A stretch of DNA of 63,986 bases from Gemmatimonadota bacterium (GCA_003220935.1 QHTT01000076.1:1-63986), one strand, 5' to 3'; positions 36,315-46,062 are shown, counted from the stretch's first letter. The notes: generated by a model from the sequence alone, not told the origin. Program-made: numbers and translations.

Positions 36315-37511
36315 TTATCTCACGCCCAGCAACAGCTCCATGGTGAGCTGGTCGAGCCGCTCGTAGGCGTACCCTTGCCGCCGGATCGCCGGCAGGTCGA
36401 ACGTCTCGGCCTTGAGCGCGCGGGCCCGCTCGGCACTGAAGAGGATGCGTGCCGGGGGCTTGTCTCCCTCGCCTCCGCCACCCCGCGTCCGCAGCTCGGC
36501 CAGGAGCTGTTGGATCTCCGGATCGGCGTTGAAACGCTGGACCCGTTCCCTCAGGATGAGGTACGTGCGCATGCTTCCGGAGGCGAAGTCCCAGACGCCG
36601 TCCTCGTCCTCGGTGCGGTAGGCGTGGCTGTCGAAGTGCCGCATCCCCGGCCAGTGCGCGTCTTCGAGCAGCTTCACGAGGAAGAATGCGCCCTTCGGGT
36701 CGTCGCTCCCGAACCGCAGGTCCTGATCGAAGCGTCCCAGCTTCTGCCCGTTCAGGTCGATGTGAAACAGCTTGCCCGCCTCGAGCGCCTGCGCCACGGC
36801 ATGCGAGCAATCGAGCCCCGCCATCTGCTCGTGCGCCACCTCGGGGTTGAGCCCGACCATTTCGGGGTGATCGAGCGTGTAGATGAACGCCAGCATGTGG
36901 CCCGTGGTGGGGAGGAAGATGTCGCCGCGCGGCTCGTTCGGCTTCGCCTCCAGGGCGAACCGCAGGTCGTAGCGCTGCGCGCGGACGTAATCGCACAGGA
37001 AGTTGATGGCATCGCGGTACCATCCCAGCGCACTGCGTGCGTCCTTGGCGGCGTTGGTCTCGACCCCCTCGCGCCCGCCCCAGAAGACGTACATAGAAGC
37101 GCCGAGCTCGACGCCCAGATCGATCGCCGCCAAGGTCTTCTGCACGGCGTACGCCCGCACGCGCGCGTCGTTGCTGGTGAACGCGCCGTCGCGGAAGGCG
37201 GGGTCGGAGAACAGGTTCGTCGTTGCCATCGGGACGCGGAGGCCGGTGGCTTGCAGCGCCGCCTTGAACTCCCGCACGATCCGGTCGCGCTCGCTCGCGG
37301 CGCTGTCCGGTGGCACGAGGTCGTTATCGTGGAGGTTCACGCCGTAGGCACCCAGCTCCGCGAGCTTGTGAACGATTCGGGTGGGCGGAATCGGTGCGCG
37401 GACCGGCTCGCCGAACGGATCGCGGCCCGGGTTCCCCACCGTCCAGAGGCCGAATGTGAAATGGTGCTCCGGCCGCGGCGTGTACGCGTCCTGCATGACG
37501 CTCCGGTTCAT
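36315..37511 (-). CDS. xylA: Xylose isomerase
   Basis: Isomerises D-xylose to D-xylulose. About 398 residues from ATG 37511; a second ATG at 37496 is also possible. [31 protein letters not shown] (catalytic His), [33 protein letters not shown] and [20 protein letters not shown] match the class I actinobacterial-type enzymes. Metal-binding Glu, Asp and His positions are present. First gene of the xylAB pair. Confidence 0.94.
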   Translation of the reverse strand: MNRSVMQDAYTPRPEHHFTFGLWTVGNPGRDPFGEPVRAPIPPTRIVHKLAELGAYGVNLHDNDLVPPDSAASERDRIVREFKAALQATGLRVPMATTNLFSDPAFRDGAFTSNDARVRAYAVQKTLAAIDLGVELGASMYVFWGGREGVETNAAKDARSALGWYRDAINFLCDYVRAQRYDLRFALEAKPNEPRGDIFLPTTGHMLAFIYTLDHPEMVGLNPEVAHEQMAGLDCSHAVAQALEAGKLFHIDLNGQKLGRFDQDLRFGSDDPKGAFFLVKLLEDAHWPGMRHFDSHAYRTEDEDGVWDFASGSMRTYLILRERVQRFNADPEIQQLLAELRTRGGGGEGDKPPARILFSAERARALKAETFDLPAIRRQGYAYERLDQLTMELLLGVR

Positions 37512-37574
37512 GAATAGATCCCGTCGCACCGGGGCCGGCGGGCCACGATGGTCCGTCGGTAGCCGTCTCCAGCG

Positions 37575-37603
37575 ATACTTCGTTTCCATTCGTACATTGT
37601 CAA
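37575..37603 (-). promoter_or_regulatory. Candidate xylA promoter
   Basis: On the minus strand TTGACA (37603-37598) lies 17 bases from AAGTAT (37580-37575), with xylA starting about 64 bases on. The -35 box is perfect and the -10 box is weak. The divergent gntP gene begins 37 bases to the right. Confidence 0.4.
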
Positions 37604-37639
37604 GCAGCCCCCGCTCATCACTTCAACCTGCCGGCGCCC

Positions 37640-39019
37640 ATGCATCCGTTGTTGATCCTGTTGGTGGGAATGGCCACGATCCTCGTAGGGATCGTCGGGC
37701 TGCGCCTCAACGCGTTCCTGGCGCTGATCACCGCCGCTATCGTGGTCAGCCTGCTCGCCCCCGGCGAGCCCGCGGCGAAGATCGGGCGCGTGGCCGAGGG
37801 CTTCGGCCGCACGGCGGGCACCATCGGGATCGTCATCGCGCTGGCGGCAATCGCCGGGAAAGCGATGATGGACAGCGGGGCGGCGGACCGGATCGTGAGG
37901 GCGTTCATCGCCGTGCTGGGCGAGAAGCGAAGCGCGACGGCCCTGTGCGCCACGGGCTACGTCCTGTCGATCCCCGTGTTCTTTGACACGGTCTTCTATC
38001 TGCTGGTCCCCCTGGCCCGCTCGGGCTACGCTCGCACCAACCGCTACTATCTCAAGTACCTCCTGGCGATTACGGCGGGCGCTGGGGCGACGCACACGCT
38101 GGTCCCGCCCACCCCCGGACCGCTGGCAGTCGCCGGTACGCTGGGCGTGGACTTGGGAACCATGGTCCTGGTCGGCCTGGTCGTGGCGCTGCCAGCAGCG
38201 GGGGTCGGGCTGCTGTTCGCGGGATGGGTGGACCGCCGCATGCCCGTGGTGCCACAAGCCTCCGCCGCGGAGCCGGCTGCGACGCTGCCACTTCCCGGTC
38301 TCGTTGCCTCACTCCTGCCCATTGTTCTGCCGGTGCTGCTGATTTCGTCGAACACGGTCGTCCTGTCCATGACGGCGCGTCCGGGAGCGCACGCCGCTAG
38401 CTGGTCGGCTTTGGCGCCCTACACCGTGATCATCGGGAACCCCAACCTGGCGATGCTCGTGTCCGTGGGCGTAGCCATATGGGTGTACACGCGGCAGCGC
38501 AACGTGAGCCGGGCCGACCTCGCGGGGCTGGTGGACACATCCTTGATGGGCGCCGGGTTCATCATCCTGATCATTGCGGCGAGCGGGGCGTTCGGGGTCG
38601 GTCTGCAGGCCGCACAGATCGGGCCCATGATCGAGCGGGCCTTCGTAGGGCGGGCGGCCGCCGCGGGGATCGGCTCCGGGCTGGTCTTCCTGTTCCTCGG
38701 GTTCGGAGTCGCGAGCCTGATCAAATTCGCTCAAGGGTCGAGTACCGTCGCGATGATCACGACTGCGGCGATGCTCGCGGCGATGCTGCCAGCGAACGGG
38801 GCAGCTCTTCCCTTTCACCGCGTCTATGTCGCCACGGCGATCGCCAGCGGGTCGCTCGTCGGAACGTGGATGAACGACAGCGGGTTCTGGCTGTTTTCGA
38901 AGATGGGTGGCGTGACGGAGATGGAGACCCTCAAGTCGTGGACTCCCGTGCTCGGGGTCGTCGGCGTCACCAGCATGGTGACGACGATTGTGCTCGCGCT
39001 GCTCGTGCCCCTGCGGTAG
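37640..39019 (+). CDS. GntP-family gluconate-type permease
   Basis: 459 residues with about 12 hydrophobic helices. HTLVPPTPGPLAVAGTLGV, FIILIIAASGAFGVGLQAAQ and GSSTVAMITTAAMLAAMLP are GntP-family signatures. The family imports sugar acids with protons. Next to a xylonate-type dehydratase and a lactonase, D-xylonate or a similar aldonate is the likely substrate (inference). Divergent from xylAB. Confidence 0.9.
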   Translation: MHPLLILLVGMATILVGIVGLRLNAFLALITAAIVVSLLAPGEPAAKIGRVAEGFGRTAGTIGIVIALAAIAGKAMMDSGAADRIVRAFIAVLGEKRSATALCATGYVLSIPVFFDTVFYLLVPLARSGYARTNRYYLKYLLAITAGAGATHTLVPPTPGPLAVAGTLGVDLGTMVLVGLVVALPAAGVGLLFAGWVDRRMPVVPQASAAEPAATLPLPGLVASLLPIVLPVLLISSNTVVLSMTARPGAHAASWSALAPYTVIIGNPNLAMLVSVGVAIWVYTRQRNVSRADLAGLVDTSLMGAGFIILIIAASGAFGVGLQAAQIGPMIERAFVGRAAAAGIGSGLVFLFLGFGVASLIKFAQGSSTVAMITTAAMLAAMLPANGAALPFHRVYVATAIASGSLVGTWMNDSGFWLFSKMGGVTEMETLKSWTPVLGVVGVTSMVTTIVLALLVPLR

Positions 39020-39033
39020 GATTCCCTGCCCTG

Positions 39034-39067
39034 ATCGATGTAGGGGCGCAGCATGCTGCGCCCCTAC
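39034..39067. repeat. 28-bp perfect palindrome with ATCGAT leader, left copy
   Basis: GTAGGGGCGCAGCA followed by its exact reverse complement (39040-39067), preceded by ATCGAT. It lies just after the gntP stop. An identical 34-base copy is at 39495-39528. No T-run follows, so it is not a standard terminator. Confidence 0.85.
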
Positions 39068-39094
39068 GCTTGCCGCAAGACCTCAGGAGTTATT

Positions 39095-39481
39095 ATGCCC
39101 GACGACATGGGAACCTTCCGCGTAGACGTGGAGATCGAGAACCCGGCCCGCCCGGGCGAGCGACGAGCCCTCAAGTCCGTGCTGGTGGACACCGGCGCGG
39201 AATTGTCGTGGGTCCCGGCCGAGGTTCTCGAATCGTTGGACGTCGAGCGCAACAACAAGTGGCGCTTCCGCCAGGCCGACGGAACAACTCTGGAGCGGTG
39301 GACTGGCGGTGTGTCCGTCTACGTAGCCGGGAAGCGGGCGGCGGACGAGGTGGTGTTCGGACAGCCCGGCGACCTCGTATTGCTCGGATCGCGCACCCTG
39401 GAAGGGCTCAACCTCCGGATTGAGCCCGTCACCAAGCAATTGGTGGACGCCGGGCCAGCGCCCGCCGCCGCGGCGGCGTAG
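39095..39481 (+). CDS. Small retropepsin-like aspartyl protease
   Basis: 128 residues. The core SVLVDTGAELSWVPAEVLES carries the D-T-G catalytic triad of the retropepsin fold; GGVSVYVAGKRAADEVVFG and LVLLGSRTLEGLNLRIEP supply the flap and the hydrophobic-hydrophobic-G element. Such single-domain proteases work as dimers. No signal peptide. The gene is framed by two identical palindromes, and its alanine-rich tail runs up to the second. Confidence 0.82.
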   Translation: MPDDMGTFRVDVEIENPARPGERRALKSVLVDTGAELSWVPAEVLESLDVERNNKWRFRQADGTTLERWTGGVSVYVAGKRAADEVVFGQPGDLVLLGSRTLEGLNLRIEPVTKQLVDAGPAPAAAAA

Positions 39482-39494
39482 AGGTCCGGTCATC

Positions 39495-39528
39495 ATCGAT
39501 GTAGGGGCGCAGCATGCTGCGCCCCTAC
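39495..39528. repeat. 28-bp perfect palindrome with ATCGAT leader, right copy
   Basis: Exact second copy of the element at 39034-39067 (palindrome 39501-39528), 14 bases after the protease stop and 38 bases before the dehydratase start. Confidence 0.85.
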
Positions 39529-39565
39529 ACGTCGCTGGCGATCCGCCGTCCGCCGCCGCAACGTT

Positions 39566-41572
39566 GTGGACATGCACGGGAGATTCGCTGCGCCGCCGCT
39601 CGATGCGGTGCTCGGCTCGGCAAGCGCCGTAGCCGCCGGCCGGCTCGCGGGTGAAGGGCCGGCGGGGCGGCTGCCCCTCACCCCCGACATGCTGCGCGAG
39701 CAGCCGAGCGGCAACGTCTTCGGTCTGACGCAGAACGTGGGCATGGGCTGGAGCCCCGCGTCCTTGGGCGGCCCGCAGTACGTCATCGTCAGCACCCACG
39801 GTGGCCTGCGCAGCGAAGACGGGAGCGCGGTGGCGCTGGGTTACCACACCGGGCACTGGGAGATCGGCCTCCTGGTCCGGGCGGCGGCCGAAACGCTGCG
39901 CGCGGCGGGGGCGATCCCGTTTGCGGCGTACTGTAGCGACCCTTGCGACGGCCGCACCCAGGGCACCACGGGGATGTTCGACAGCCTGCCCTATCGCAAC
40001 GACGCGGCCGTCGTGATGCGCCGCCTGATCCGCTCGCTCCCCACCGCATCGGGCGTGATCGGCGTCGCCACGTGCGACAAGGGCCTGCCCGCGACGATGC
40101 TGGCGCTCGCCGGGTGCGGGGAGCTTCCCGGCGTCATCGTGCCCGGCGGCGTCACGCTGCCGGCGATTGGGGGGGAGGACGCGGGTCAGGTGCAGAGCCT
40201 GGGGGCGCGCTTTGCTCAAGACCTCGTGACCCTCGACTACGCGGCGACCATGGGGTGCCGCGCGTGCGGATCCGCGGGCGGCGGCTGCCAGTTCTTGGGG
40301 ACCGCGGCGACGTCGCAGGTCGTGGCGGAGGCCCTCGGGTTGGCGCTGCCGCACAGCGCGCTGGCGCCGTCGGGTGAGCCGGCGTGGCTCGAGCTCGGCG
40401 CCCGCACGGCGTTCGCCCTGGTGCGGCTGCACGCGCTCGGGATTCCCATCCGGCAGATCCTGACCCAGCACGCGCTCGAGAACGCGATGTTGGTGCACGC
40501 GGCGTTCGGTGGGTCCACCAACCTGCTGCTGCACATTCCGGCGATCGCGCATGCGGCGGGGCTCCGGCCGCCCACGCTGGACGACTGGATCCGCGTGAAT
40601 CGGGCCACGCCGCGCCTGGTCGATGCCCTGCCCAACGGCCCGCGCGGCCATCCGACCGTGCAGGTCTTCATGGCCGGCGGCGTGCCCGAGGTGATGCTGC
40701 ACCTGCGCGAGATGGGCCTGCTGCACGGCGACGTGCTCACGGCGACGGGCGACACCCTCGACGCGACACTCGACTGGTGGGCGACGAGCGACCGGCGCCG
40801 CGCGGCGCGCGCGCGGCTCGCCGCCGCCGCCGCAGTGGCTCCCGACGACGTCATCATGGGTCCCGACGCCGCGCGCCGGGCGGGTCTCGCCAGCACGGTC
40901 GTTTTCCCGGTCGGGAACTTGGCACCCGAGGGGGCGGTGATCAAAGCCACCGCGCTCGACCCCTCCGTCGTGGGAGACGATCAGGTGTACCGCCACCTAG
41001 GGGCCGCGCGCGTGTTCGTCGACGAGCGGGACGCGATCAGGGCTGTGAAAGGAGCGACCGAGCGACCGATCCGACCGGGAGACGTGATCGTGTTGATCGG
41101 CACGGGGCCATCGGGCACGGGAATGCAGGAGACCGCGCAGATCACGACCGCGCTCCGGTATCTCCCTTGGGGGAAGCATGTCGCGCTCCTTACGGATGGC
41201 CGTTTTTCCGGGTTCTCGAGCGGCGCGTGCGTGGGCCACATTGGACCCGAGGCACTGCACGGCGGCCCGATCGGCCGAGTGCGCGACGACGACCTGATCG
41301 AGATCGTGATCGACCGAGGCACGCTTACGGGTTCGGTCAACCTCGTGGGAGCGGCCGGACAGCCGCTCGACGCGGCCGCGTGCACCGCGCTGCTCGAGCA
41401 ACGGCAGGCCCACCCCGGGCTCGCGCCCCACCCCGCCCTGCCGGCTGACACGCGCCTGTGGGCGGCCCTGCAGCGCGCGAGCGGCGGCACGTGGGCCGGC
41501 TGCGTGTACGACGTCGATCGCATCGTGGCGGCGCTCGAGGCCGGTCTCAACCTCACCAAGGAGGTGAAGTGA
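39566..41572 (+). CDS. YjhG/YagF-family dehydratase, probable D-xylonate dehydratase
   Basis: 668 residues of the IlvD/Edd superfamily. Cysteines in [40 protein letters not shown] and [20 protein letters not shown] are placed to bind an Fe-S cluster. [20 protein letters not shown] is the C-terminal signature. Length fits YjhG/YagF (about 650) rather than IlvD. It would turn D-xylonate into 2-keto-3-deoxyxylonate; the substrate is inferred from the family and the adjacent pentose genes. The stop overlaps the lactonase start. Confidence 0.9.
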   Translation: MDMHGRFAAPPLDAVLGSASAVAAGRLAGEGPAGRLPLTPDMLREQPSGNVFGLTQNVGMGWSPASLGGPQYVIVSTHGGLRSEDGSAVALGYHTGHWEIGLLVRAAAETLRAAGAIPFAAYCSDPCDGRTQGTTGMFDSLPYRNDAAVVMRRLIRSLPTASGVIGVATCDKGLPATMLALAGCGELPGVIVPGGVTLPAIGGEDAGQVQSLGARFAQDLVTLDYAATMGCRACGSAGGGCQFLGTAATSQVVAEALGLALPHSALAPSGEPAWLELGARTAFALVRLHALGIPIRQILTQHALENAMLVHAAFGGSTNLLLHIPAIAHAAGLRPPTLDDWIRVNRATPRLVDALPNGPRGHPTVQVFMAGGVPEVMLHLREMGLLHGDVLTATGDTLDATLDWWATSDRRRAARARLAAAAAVAPDDVIMGPDAARRAGLASTVVFPVGNLAPEGAVIKATALDPSVVGDDQVYRHLGAARVFVDERDAIRAVKGATERPIRPGDVIVLIGTGPSGTGMQETAQITTALRYLPWGKHVALLTDGRFSGFSSGACVGHIGPEALHGGPIGRVRDDDLIEIVIDRGTLTGSVNLVGAAGQPLDAAACTALLEQRQAHPGLAPHPALPADTRLWAALQRASGGTWAGCVYDVDRIVAALEAGLNLTKEVK

Positions 41573-42558
41573 TCTCGCTGCTACTGGTGCTCGCACAGGC
41601 AGCCGGCGCGGTCCAGGGCGATCCTTCGATCGTGGCGCCGGGCGCCAAGCTGGAGCGGCTGTTCGGCGACGGGTTCTTCACCGAGGGTCCGGCGCAGGCC
41701 CCTGACGGGTCGGTCTATTTCTCGGACATCACCTTCGTCCAGGCATCGGGCAATCAGGCGGGCCACATCTGGCGCTGGGATCCGCGGACGGGGACCACCG
41801 CGGTGTTCCGCTCGCCCAGCGGGATGTCCAACGGGATCGTGTTCGACGAGGAAGGCCGCATGGTCGTGGCGGAGGGGGCGGGGTTCGGCGGCCGCCGCAT
41901 CACCCGGACCGATATGAAGACCGGCATGAGTTGGATCCTCGCCGGGCTCTACAACGGACGTCCCTTCAATTCTCCGAATGATCTGGTGATCGATGCGCGC
42001 GGGCGCATCTACTTCACCGATCCTCGCTACTCGGGCCACGAGCCGATTGAGCAGCCGGTGCAGGGTGTGTACCGAATCGATCCCGACGGACGCGTCTCGC
42101 TGGTGGCGGCAAATGCCGGTAAGCCGAACGGGATCGCGGTGTCTCCCGATCAGGCCACGTTGTACGTCGCCTCAATTGATAATGGATCGTTCGACGAGAA
42201 TTTGCCGCCGGAGACGCCGACCACGCCCGGACGCATGGCGCTGCTCGCGTACGACCTGGCTCCGGACGGCTCGGCGAAGTTCCGCCGCACAGTCGTGGAT
42301 TTTTCGCCCGGCGTCGGGCCCGATGGGATCAGCGTGGACCGGGACGGCAACATCTACTGTGCGATTCCGGGCCGCGAGCGACCGGGCATCCACGTCTTCT
42401 CTCCCGCCGGGAAGGAGCTGGCCTATATCCCGACGCCGGACCCCCCGACCAATGTGAAGTTCGGCCGGGGGGCGGACAAGCAGACGTTGTTCATCACGGC
42501 GCGCAAGAGTCTCTATCGGATTCGCGTGGAGCGCAGCGGGTACCACCCAGGCTTCTAA
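41569..42558 (+). CDS. SMP-30/gluconolactonase-family protein
   Basis: 329 residues from GTG 41569 after a strong AAGGAGGTG. A hydrophobic leader ([19 protein letters not shown]) suggests export. The six-blade propeller shows [57 protein letters not shown] and [18 protein letters not shown], which carry the metal-binding Glu, Asn and Asp. It probably opens a sugar lactone such as xylonolactone in the periplasm. It ends overlapping the convergent DedA gene by 4 bases. Confidence 0.9.
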   Translation: MISLLLVLAQAAGAVQGDPSIVAPGAKLERLFGDGFFTEGPAQAPDGSVYFSDITFVQASGNQAGHIWRWDPRTGTTAVFRSPSGMSNGIVFDEEGRMVVAEGAGFGGRRITRTDMKTGMSWILAGLYNGRPFNSPNDLVIDARGRIYFTDPRYSGHEPIEQPVQGVYRIDPDGRVSLVAANAGKPNGIAVSPDQATLYVASIDNGSFDENLPPETPTTPGRMALLAYDLAPDGSAKFRRTVVDFSPGVGPDGISVDRDGNIYCAIPGRERPGIHVFSPAGKELAYIPTPDPPTNVKFGRGADKQTLFITARKSLYRIRVERSGYHPGF

Positions 42559-43157
42559 CGCCTCAGTCGGCGCCAAATCCATAGCCCGAGGGCCACCACC
42601 GCCGCGAGCGCGACGACAGCCAGTGCACTGTTCACGCGCGTAACCACTCTCAGGACCACATCGAGGTTCGTGCCCAGCACGGTAACCGAGTACGTGAGGA
42701 GCCCGTACCACAGCGCCGATGCGAGCGCGAGTGGGACGAGTGCCCGGACCGGTCGGACGCCGGCGATCCCCGCGAACGGCATCACCACGCCGCGCCACAC
42801 CGGCAGCAGCCGGCTCAGGAAGATCCCGTACGTTCCGTGGCGATGATACTCTCGCTCGATGTGCCCCATGGCCCGTTCGGAGAGCAGGCGGCGTCCGAGC
42901 TTCCCCTGGAAGAATGGCCGGCCAAACCGGTGGGAGGCGAAATAAACGGCCGCCCCGGAGCCGACGTTGGCGGTCCAGGTGAGTCCGAACACGGCCCACG
43001 GATCCAGCGTCCCCCGCCCCGCCAGGAACGCGCCGAGCGCGACCGCGGTGTCGGCAGGAACCGGGGGAAAGACGTTCTCCAGCGCGGCGAAGACGGCGAT
43101 CAGTGCGTACAGGGGAGCCGGGGGGAGGGATTCGAGGGAGTGGAGGAGATCGGTCAC
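42555..43157 (-). CDS. DedA-family membrane protein (second copy)
   Basis: 200 residues with about five hydrophobic helices. It has FPPVPADTAVALGAFLAGRG and SRLLPVWRGVVMPFAGIAGV, the family's proline-rich and arginine-containing motifs. It is divergent from the DedA protein at 11548. Its last codons ([10 protein letters not shown]) have a decayed match near 34670. It overlaps ispF by 4 bases. Confidence 0.87.
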   Translation of the reverse strand: MTDLLHSLESLPPAPLYALIAVFAALENVFPPVPADTAVALGAFLAGRGTLDPWAVFGLTWTANVGSGAAVYFASHRFGRPFFQGKLGRRLLSERAMGHIEREYHRHGTYGIFLSRLLPVWRGVVMPFAGIAGVRPVRALVPLALASALWYGLLTYSVTVLGTNLDVVLRVVTRVNSALAVVALAAVVALGLWIWRRLRR

Positions 43158-43621
43158 TCCAGCACCGCCACCGCGATCACGGCCACCCCTTCCTCACGCC
43201 CGATCCACCCCATTCCTTCGTTCGTCTTCCCCTTGACGGAAATGGCGTGCGGGCCAACGGACAAGGCGGCGGCGAGCCGCTCGCGCATCAGCGCTACGTG
43301 CGGCCCGATCTTCGGCCGCTCGACGATGACTGTGATGTCGGCCTGGACCAGCCGGTGGCCCGCGGCCGCAACCGTGCGATACGCCTGGTGCAACAGCTCA
43401 AGCGAATTGGCGCCCTTCCAGCGCGGGTCCGAGTCGGGAAACAAGCTGCCGATGTCCCCGAGTCCGGCGGCGCCCAGCACGGCGTCGGTGAGGGCGTGCG
43501 CGACGGCGTCGGCGTCGGAGTGGCCGGCGAGGCCCCGCGGGTGCGGAATCTCGACCCCCCCGAGGATGAGTTTGCGGCCGTCGGCGAAGCGGTGCGAGTC
43601 GTACCCGATGCCGACACGCAT
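43154..43621 (-). CDS. ispF: 2-C-methyl-D-erythritol 2,4-cyclodiphosphate synthase
   Basis: Fifth enzyme of the MEP isoprenoid pathway. 155 residues from ATG 43621 (MRVGIGYDSHRFADGRKL), normal IspF length. HSDADAVAHALTDAVLGAAG binds the metal; DIGSLFPDSDPRWKGANS and GKTNEGMGWIGREEGVAV complete the family motifs. It supports polyprenyl chains for menaquinone and lipid carriers. Confidence 0.96.
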   Translation of the reverse strand: MRVGIGYDSHRFADGRKLILGGVEIPHPRGLAGHSDADAVAHALTDAVLGAAGLGDIGSLFPDSDPRWKGANSLELLHQAYRTVAAAGHRLVQADITVIVERPKIGPHVALMRERLAAALSVGPHAISVKGKTNEGMGWIGREEGVAVIAVAVLE

Positions 43622-43694
43622 GACTCCGTCTCCTCGCTCATGTGGCGCGGACGCAACAGCCACGTTCGGGCTTCAACAAATCCACGTGCACAAT

Positions 43695-43716
43695 GTGCAG
43701 AATGCACATTCTGCAC
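43695..43716. repeat. Perfect inverted repeat just past purE
   Basis: GTGCAGAATG-ca-CATTCTGCAC, a 10-bp stem with a 2-base centre, beginning 2 bases after the purE stop on the minus strand. No T-run follows, so it may be an RNA-processing or stability hairpin or an operator. Confidence 0.5.
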
Positions 43717-43717
43717 G

Positions 43718-44113
43718 TCATACTTGGAGAATGCGGATCGCGAGCAGAGCCGCGTTCTTGACGTTGTCGATCCCCACCGTCGCCACCGGCACGCCGCTTG
43801 GCAGCTGCGCCGTAGCGAGCAGGGCGTCGAGCCCGTTCAAGGGCCCCGCAGCGAACGGCACGCCGATGACGGGCAGGTCCGTGAGCGACGCGGCGAACCC
43901 CGGCAGCGCGGCCGAGAGCCCAGCGCCGGCGATCAGCACCTTGAAGCCTTGCTTGCGGGCCGCCTTGACGAGCTCGGCCGTCTGCTCGGGCTGGCGGTGG
44001 GCAGAGGCCACGTGGAACTCGTACGAAATGCCCGCCTTGGTCAGTACCTCGAAGGCGGGCTCGATCCTCGGCTTGTCGCTCTCGGAGCCGACGAGAATGA
44101 GCACGTCGGGCAT
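43718..44113 (-). CDS. purE: 5-(carboxyamino)imidazole ribonucleotide mutase
   Basis: Purine pathway step giving CAIR. 131 residues, slightly short. It has VLILVGSESDKPRIEPAFEV, VASAHRQPEQTAELVKAA, GAGLSAALPGFAASLTDLPV and GVPVATVGIDNVKNAALLAI. The active-site SAHR and the glycine-rich loop are present. purK is not in the window. Adjacent to mqnC. Confidence 0.95.
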   Translation of the reverse strand: MPDVLILVGSESDKPRIEPAFEVLTKAGISYEFHVASAHRQPEQTAELVKAARKQGFKVLIAGAGLSAALPGFAASLTDLPVIGVPFAAGPLNGLDALLATAQLPSGVPVATVGIDNVKNAALLAIRILQV

Positions 44114-45156
44114 CAGGCGGCTTCGTCGATGACGCTGTAGTCCTGGCGGCGCTGGCGCGGCACGTAGCCTCCATCAGCGATGAGGCGCTGCATCTCCGCG
44201 AGCGTCATCCGCCACGTCGTGCCCGCCGCCGAGACGACGTTCTCCTCCATCATGAGGGAGCCGAAGTCGTTCGCGCCGAACCGCAAGGCGACCTGCCCGA
44301 TCTTCGGGCCCATCGTCACCCAGGAGGCCTGGATGTTCGGCACATTGTCGAGCACGATGCGGGCGATCGCCTGGGTGCGCAGGTAGGTGACCGCGTCGGT
44401 TTTCGGGAGGTGGGCGAGCTCGGTGTGCTCGGGCTGCAGCGGCCAGCAGATGAACGCCGTGAAGCCGCCGGTGCGCGCCTGGACCTGCTTCACGCGGAAC
44501 AGGTGCTCGATGCGGTCGGCCGTCGTCTCACCCAGGCCGTACATCATCGTGACCGACGTCTTCAGGCCCAGCCGGTGTGCCGTCTCCATCACCTCGAGCC
44601 AGCGGTCGGCCCCGGCCTTCTTCTTCGCGACGCGGTCGCGGACCTCCTGCACCAGGATCTCGCCGCCGCCGCCCGGGACCGAGTCGAGGCCAGCCGCGAC
44701 GAGCTCGCGGATCACCTCTTCCAGTGTCATCCCGAAGCGCCCCGCGAAGAAATCGATCTCCGACGGCGAAAAGCCGTGGATGTGAATCGGGTGATGCCGC
44801 TTGATGTAACGCATCAGATCCAGGTACCACTGGAACGGGATGTACGGGTTATGACCCCCCTGGATCAGGATCTGGACGCCGCCCAGCGCCCGGAGCTCGT
44901 CGATTTTCCTGCCGATTTGCTCGAACGAGAGCACATAGCCTTCGTCGTGCTTCGGGCGCCGGTAGAACGCGCAGAACTTGCAGTCCGCGACGCACACGTT
45001 GGTGTAGTTGATGTTCCGGTCGATGATATATGTGACGACGTTCTCCGGGTGCAGCTTCCAGCGGGCCGCGTCCGCAAGCGCGCCGAGCTCGAGCAACGAG
45101 GCACGGTCGTATAGCTCGAGCGCGGAGCGGAATTCCGGCGCAGAGCGGTCCACCAT
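44113..45156 (-). CDS. mqnC: Cyclic dehypoxanthinyl futalosine synthase
   Basis: Radical-SAM enzyme of the futalosine menaquinone route. 347 residues from ATG 45156. The Fe-S cysteines lie in NVCVADCKFCAFYRRP; ILIQGGHNPYIPFQWYLDLM, GLDSVPGGGGEILVQEVRD and MYGLGETTADRIEHLFRV are MqnC-specific. It overlaps the mqnA end region; a GTG at 45162 is an alternative start. Confidence 0.96.
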   Translation of the reverse strand: MVDRSAPEFRSALELYDRASLLELGALADAARWKLHPENVVTYIIDRNINYTNVCVADCKFCAFYRRPKHDEGYVLSFEQIGRKIDELRALGGVQILIQGGHNPYIPFQWYLDLMRYIKRHHPIHIHGFSPSEIDFFAGRFGMTLEEVIRELVAAGLDSVPGGGGEILVQEVRDRVAKKKAGADRWLEVMETAHRLGLKTSVTMMYGLGETTADRIEHLFRVKQVQARTGGFTAFICWPLQPEHTELAHLPKTDAVTYLRTQAIARIVLDNVPNIQASWVTMGPKIGQVALRFGANDFGSLMMEENVVSAAGTTWRMTLAEMQRLIADGGYVPRQRRQDYSVIDEAA

Positions 45157-45158
45157 GG

Positions 45159-45980
45159 TCACGCTACCTGCAGGAACTGAAGCGACCCGTCGGGCACTAG
45201 CCCGTGGGCGGCGAGCCGGCGGAAGAAGTCCGTCAGCCCGGCGAGGTGCTTGTAGCTGAGGGCGTAGTCGAGACCGGCCAAATACTGGCGGCACGTCGCA
45301 CGTCGCACGTCGCACGTACGCGCAGCGGCGTCGGCGAGCTGATCGAGATGACTGAGTCCCCACGCGCGCGAGGCGAGCAAGGCCTTGTGGATGCGGCGCA
45401 TCTGAGCGGGATCGCTCGAGCGGCGCGCGGCCCACACCGCGAACACGAAGGGCATGCCGGTCCACCGCTTCCACTCCTCGCCCAAATCGTAGCGGTGCGG
45501 GTAGGCGTGCCGCGCCGCGAGCAGCAGGGCTGCATCACCGATCACGAGTACCGCGTCGTGCGGCAGACCCGCGAGTGACTCGAGATCACCTGCCTCGGCT
45601 CGCGCCTCCGCAAAGTGGGGGCGCACCTTCCACACGTCACGGCACAACAGTTCCAGGAGCGCGACCGACGTACGGGAGGAGGCGGAGAGCAGCACAGTCC
45701 GACCGTCCAGCTGTCCGACTGTCCGACGACTGAAGAGCGCGACGCTGCGCACCGCCCCGTCGCAGGAGATCGCGAGATCCGGGAGGAGGATGTAGTGCCG
45801 CGCCTGGCGGGCGTATTCGACGGCGCTCACCACGCTCACGTCCAGCTCCCCCGCCGCGAGCAGGTCGTTGAGCTCGGACGGCGTCCCGGTCACGAGCTCG
45901 GCCGCGAGGGGCACGAGCCCCCGGTCGATCGCCCCGTAGACGGGGTAGCAGTTGATGTAGCCGATGCGGCCGACTCTCAT
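45159..45980 (-). CDS. mqnA: Chorismate dehydratase
   Basis: First step of the futalosine pathway: chorismate to 3-enolpyruvylbenzoate. 273 residues from ATG 45980 (MRVGRIGYINCYPVYGAID). TGTPSELNDLLAAGELDVSV and VSAVEYARQARHYILLPDLA are family motifs. Two internal tracts come from short repeats: QLDGRTVLLSASSR (GTCCGAC-type) and RTCDVRRATCRQ (GCACGTC-type). Both keep the frame. The nested palindrome element lies directly upstream. Confidence 0.93.
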   Translation of the reverse strand: MRVGRIGYINCYPVYGAIDRGLVPLAAELVTGTPSELNDLLAAGELDVSVVSAVEYARQARHYILLPDLAISCDGAVRSVALFSRRTVGQLDGRTVLLSASSRTSVALLELLCRDVWKVRPHFAEARAEAGDLESLAGLPHDAVLVIGDAALLLAARHAYPHRYDLGEEWKRWTGMPFVFAVWAARRSSDPAQMRRIHKALLASRAWGLSHLDQLADAAARTCDVRRATCRQYLAGLDYALSYKHLAGLTDFFRRLAAHGLVPDGSLQFLQVA

Positions 45981-45989
45981 GTTGTCCAC

Positions 45990-46060
45990 AGGCTAAAGCC
46001 TCTCGGCACGGCATTGCCCTTAAGGGCAGGGCTTCGCCGAGCGCACCCTTCAGGGTGTGT
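45990..46060. repeat. Nested palindromic intergenic element, copy B
   Basis: Same module order as 8025-8115: AGGCT-AA-AGCCT (45990-46001), CTCGGC, a CCCTTAAGGG centre, CGCCGAG, and CACCCTTCAGGGTG (46044-46057). It occupies the mqnE-mqnA gap and ends 9 bases before the mqnA ATG. Confidence 0.8.
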
Positions 46061-46062
46061 AC

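Noticed and set aside
39083..40996. 637-codon minus-strand frame opposite the dehydratase
   Set aside because: The plus-strand dehydratase has all family motifs, and the antisense product has no recognisable domain.
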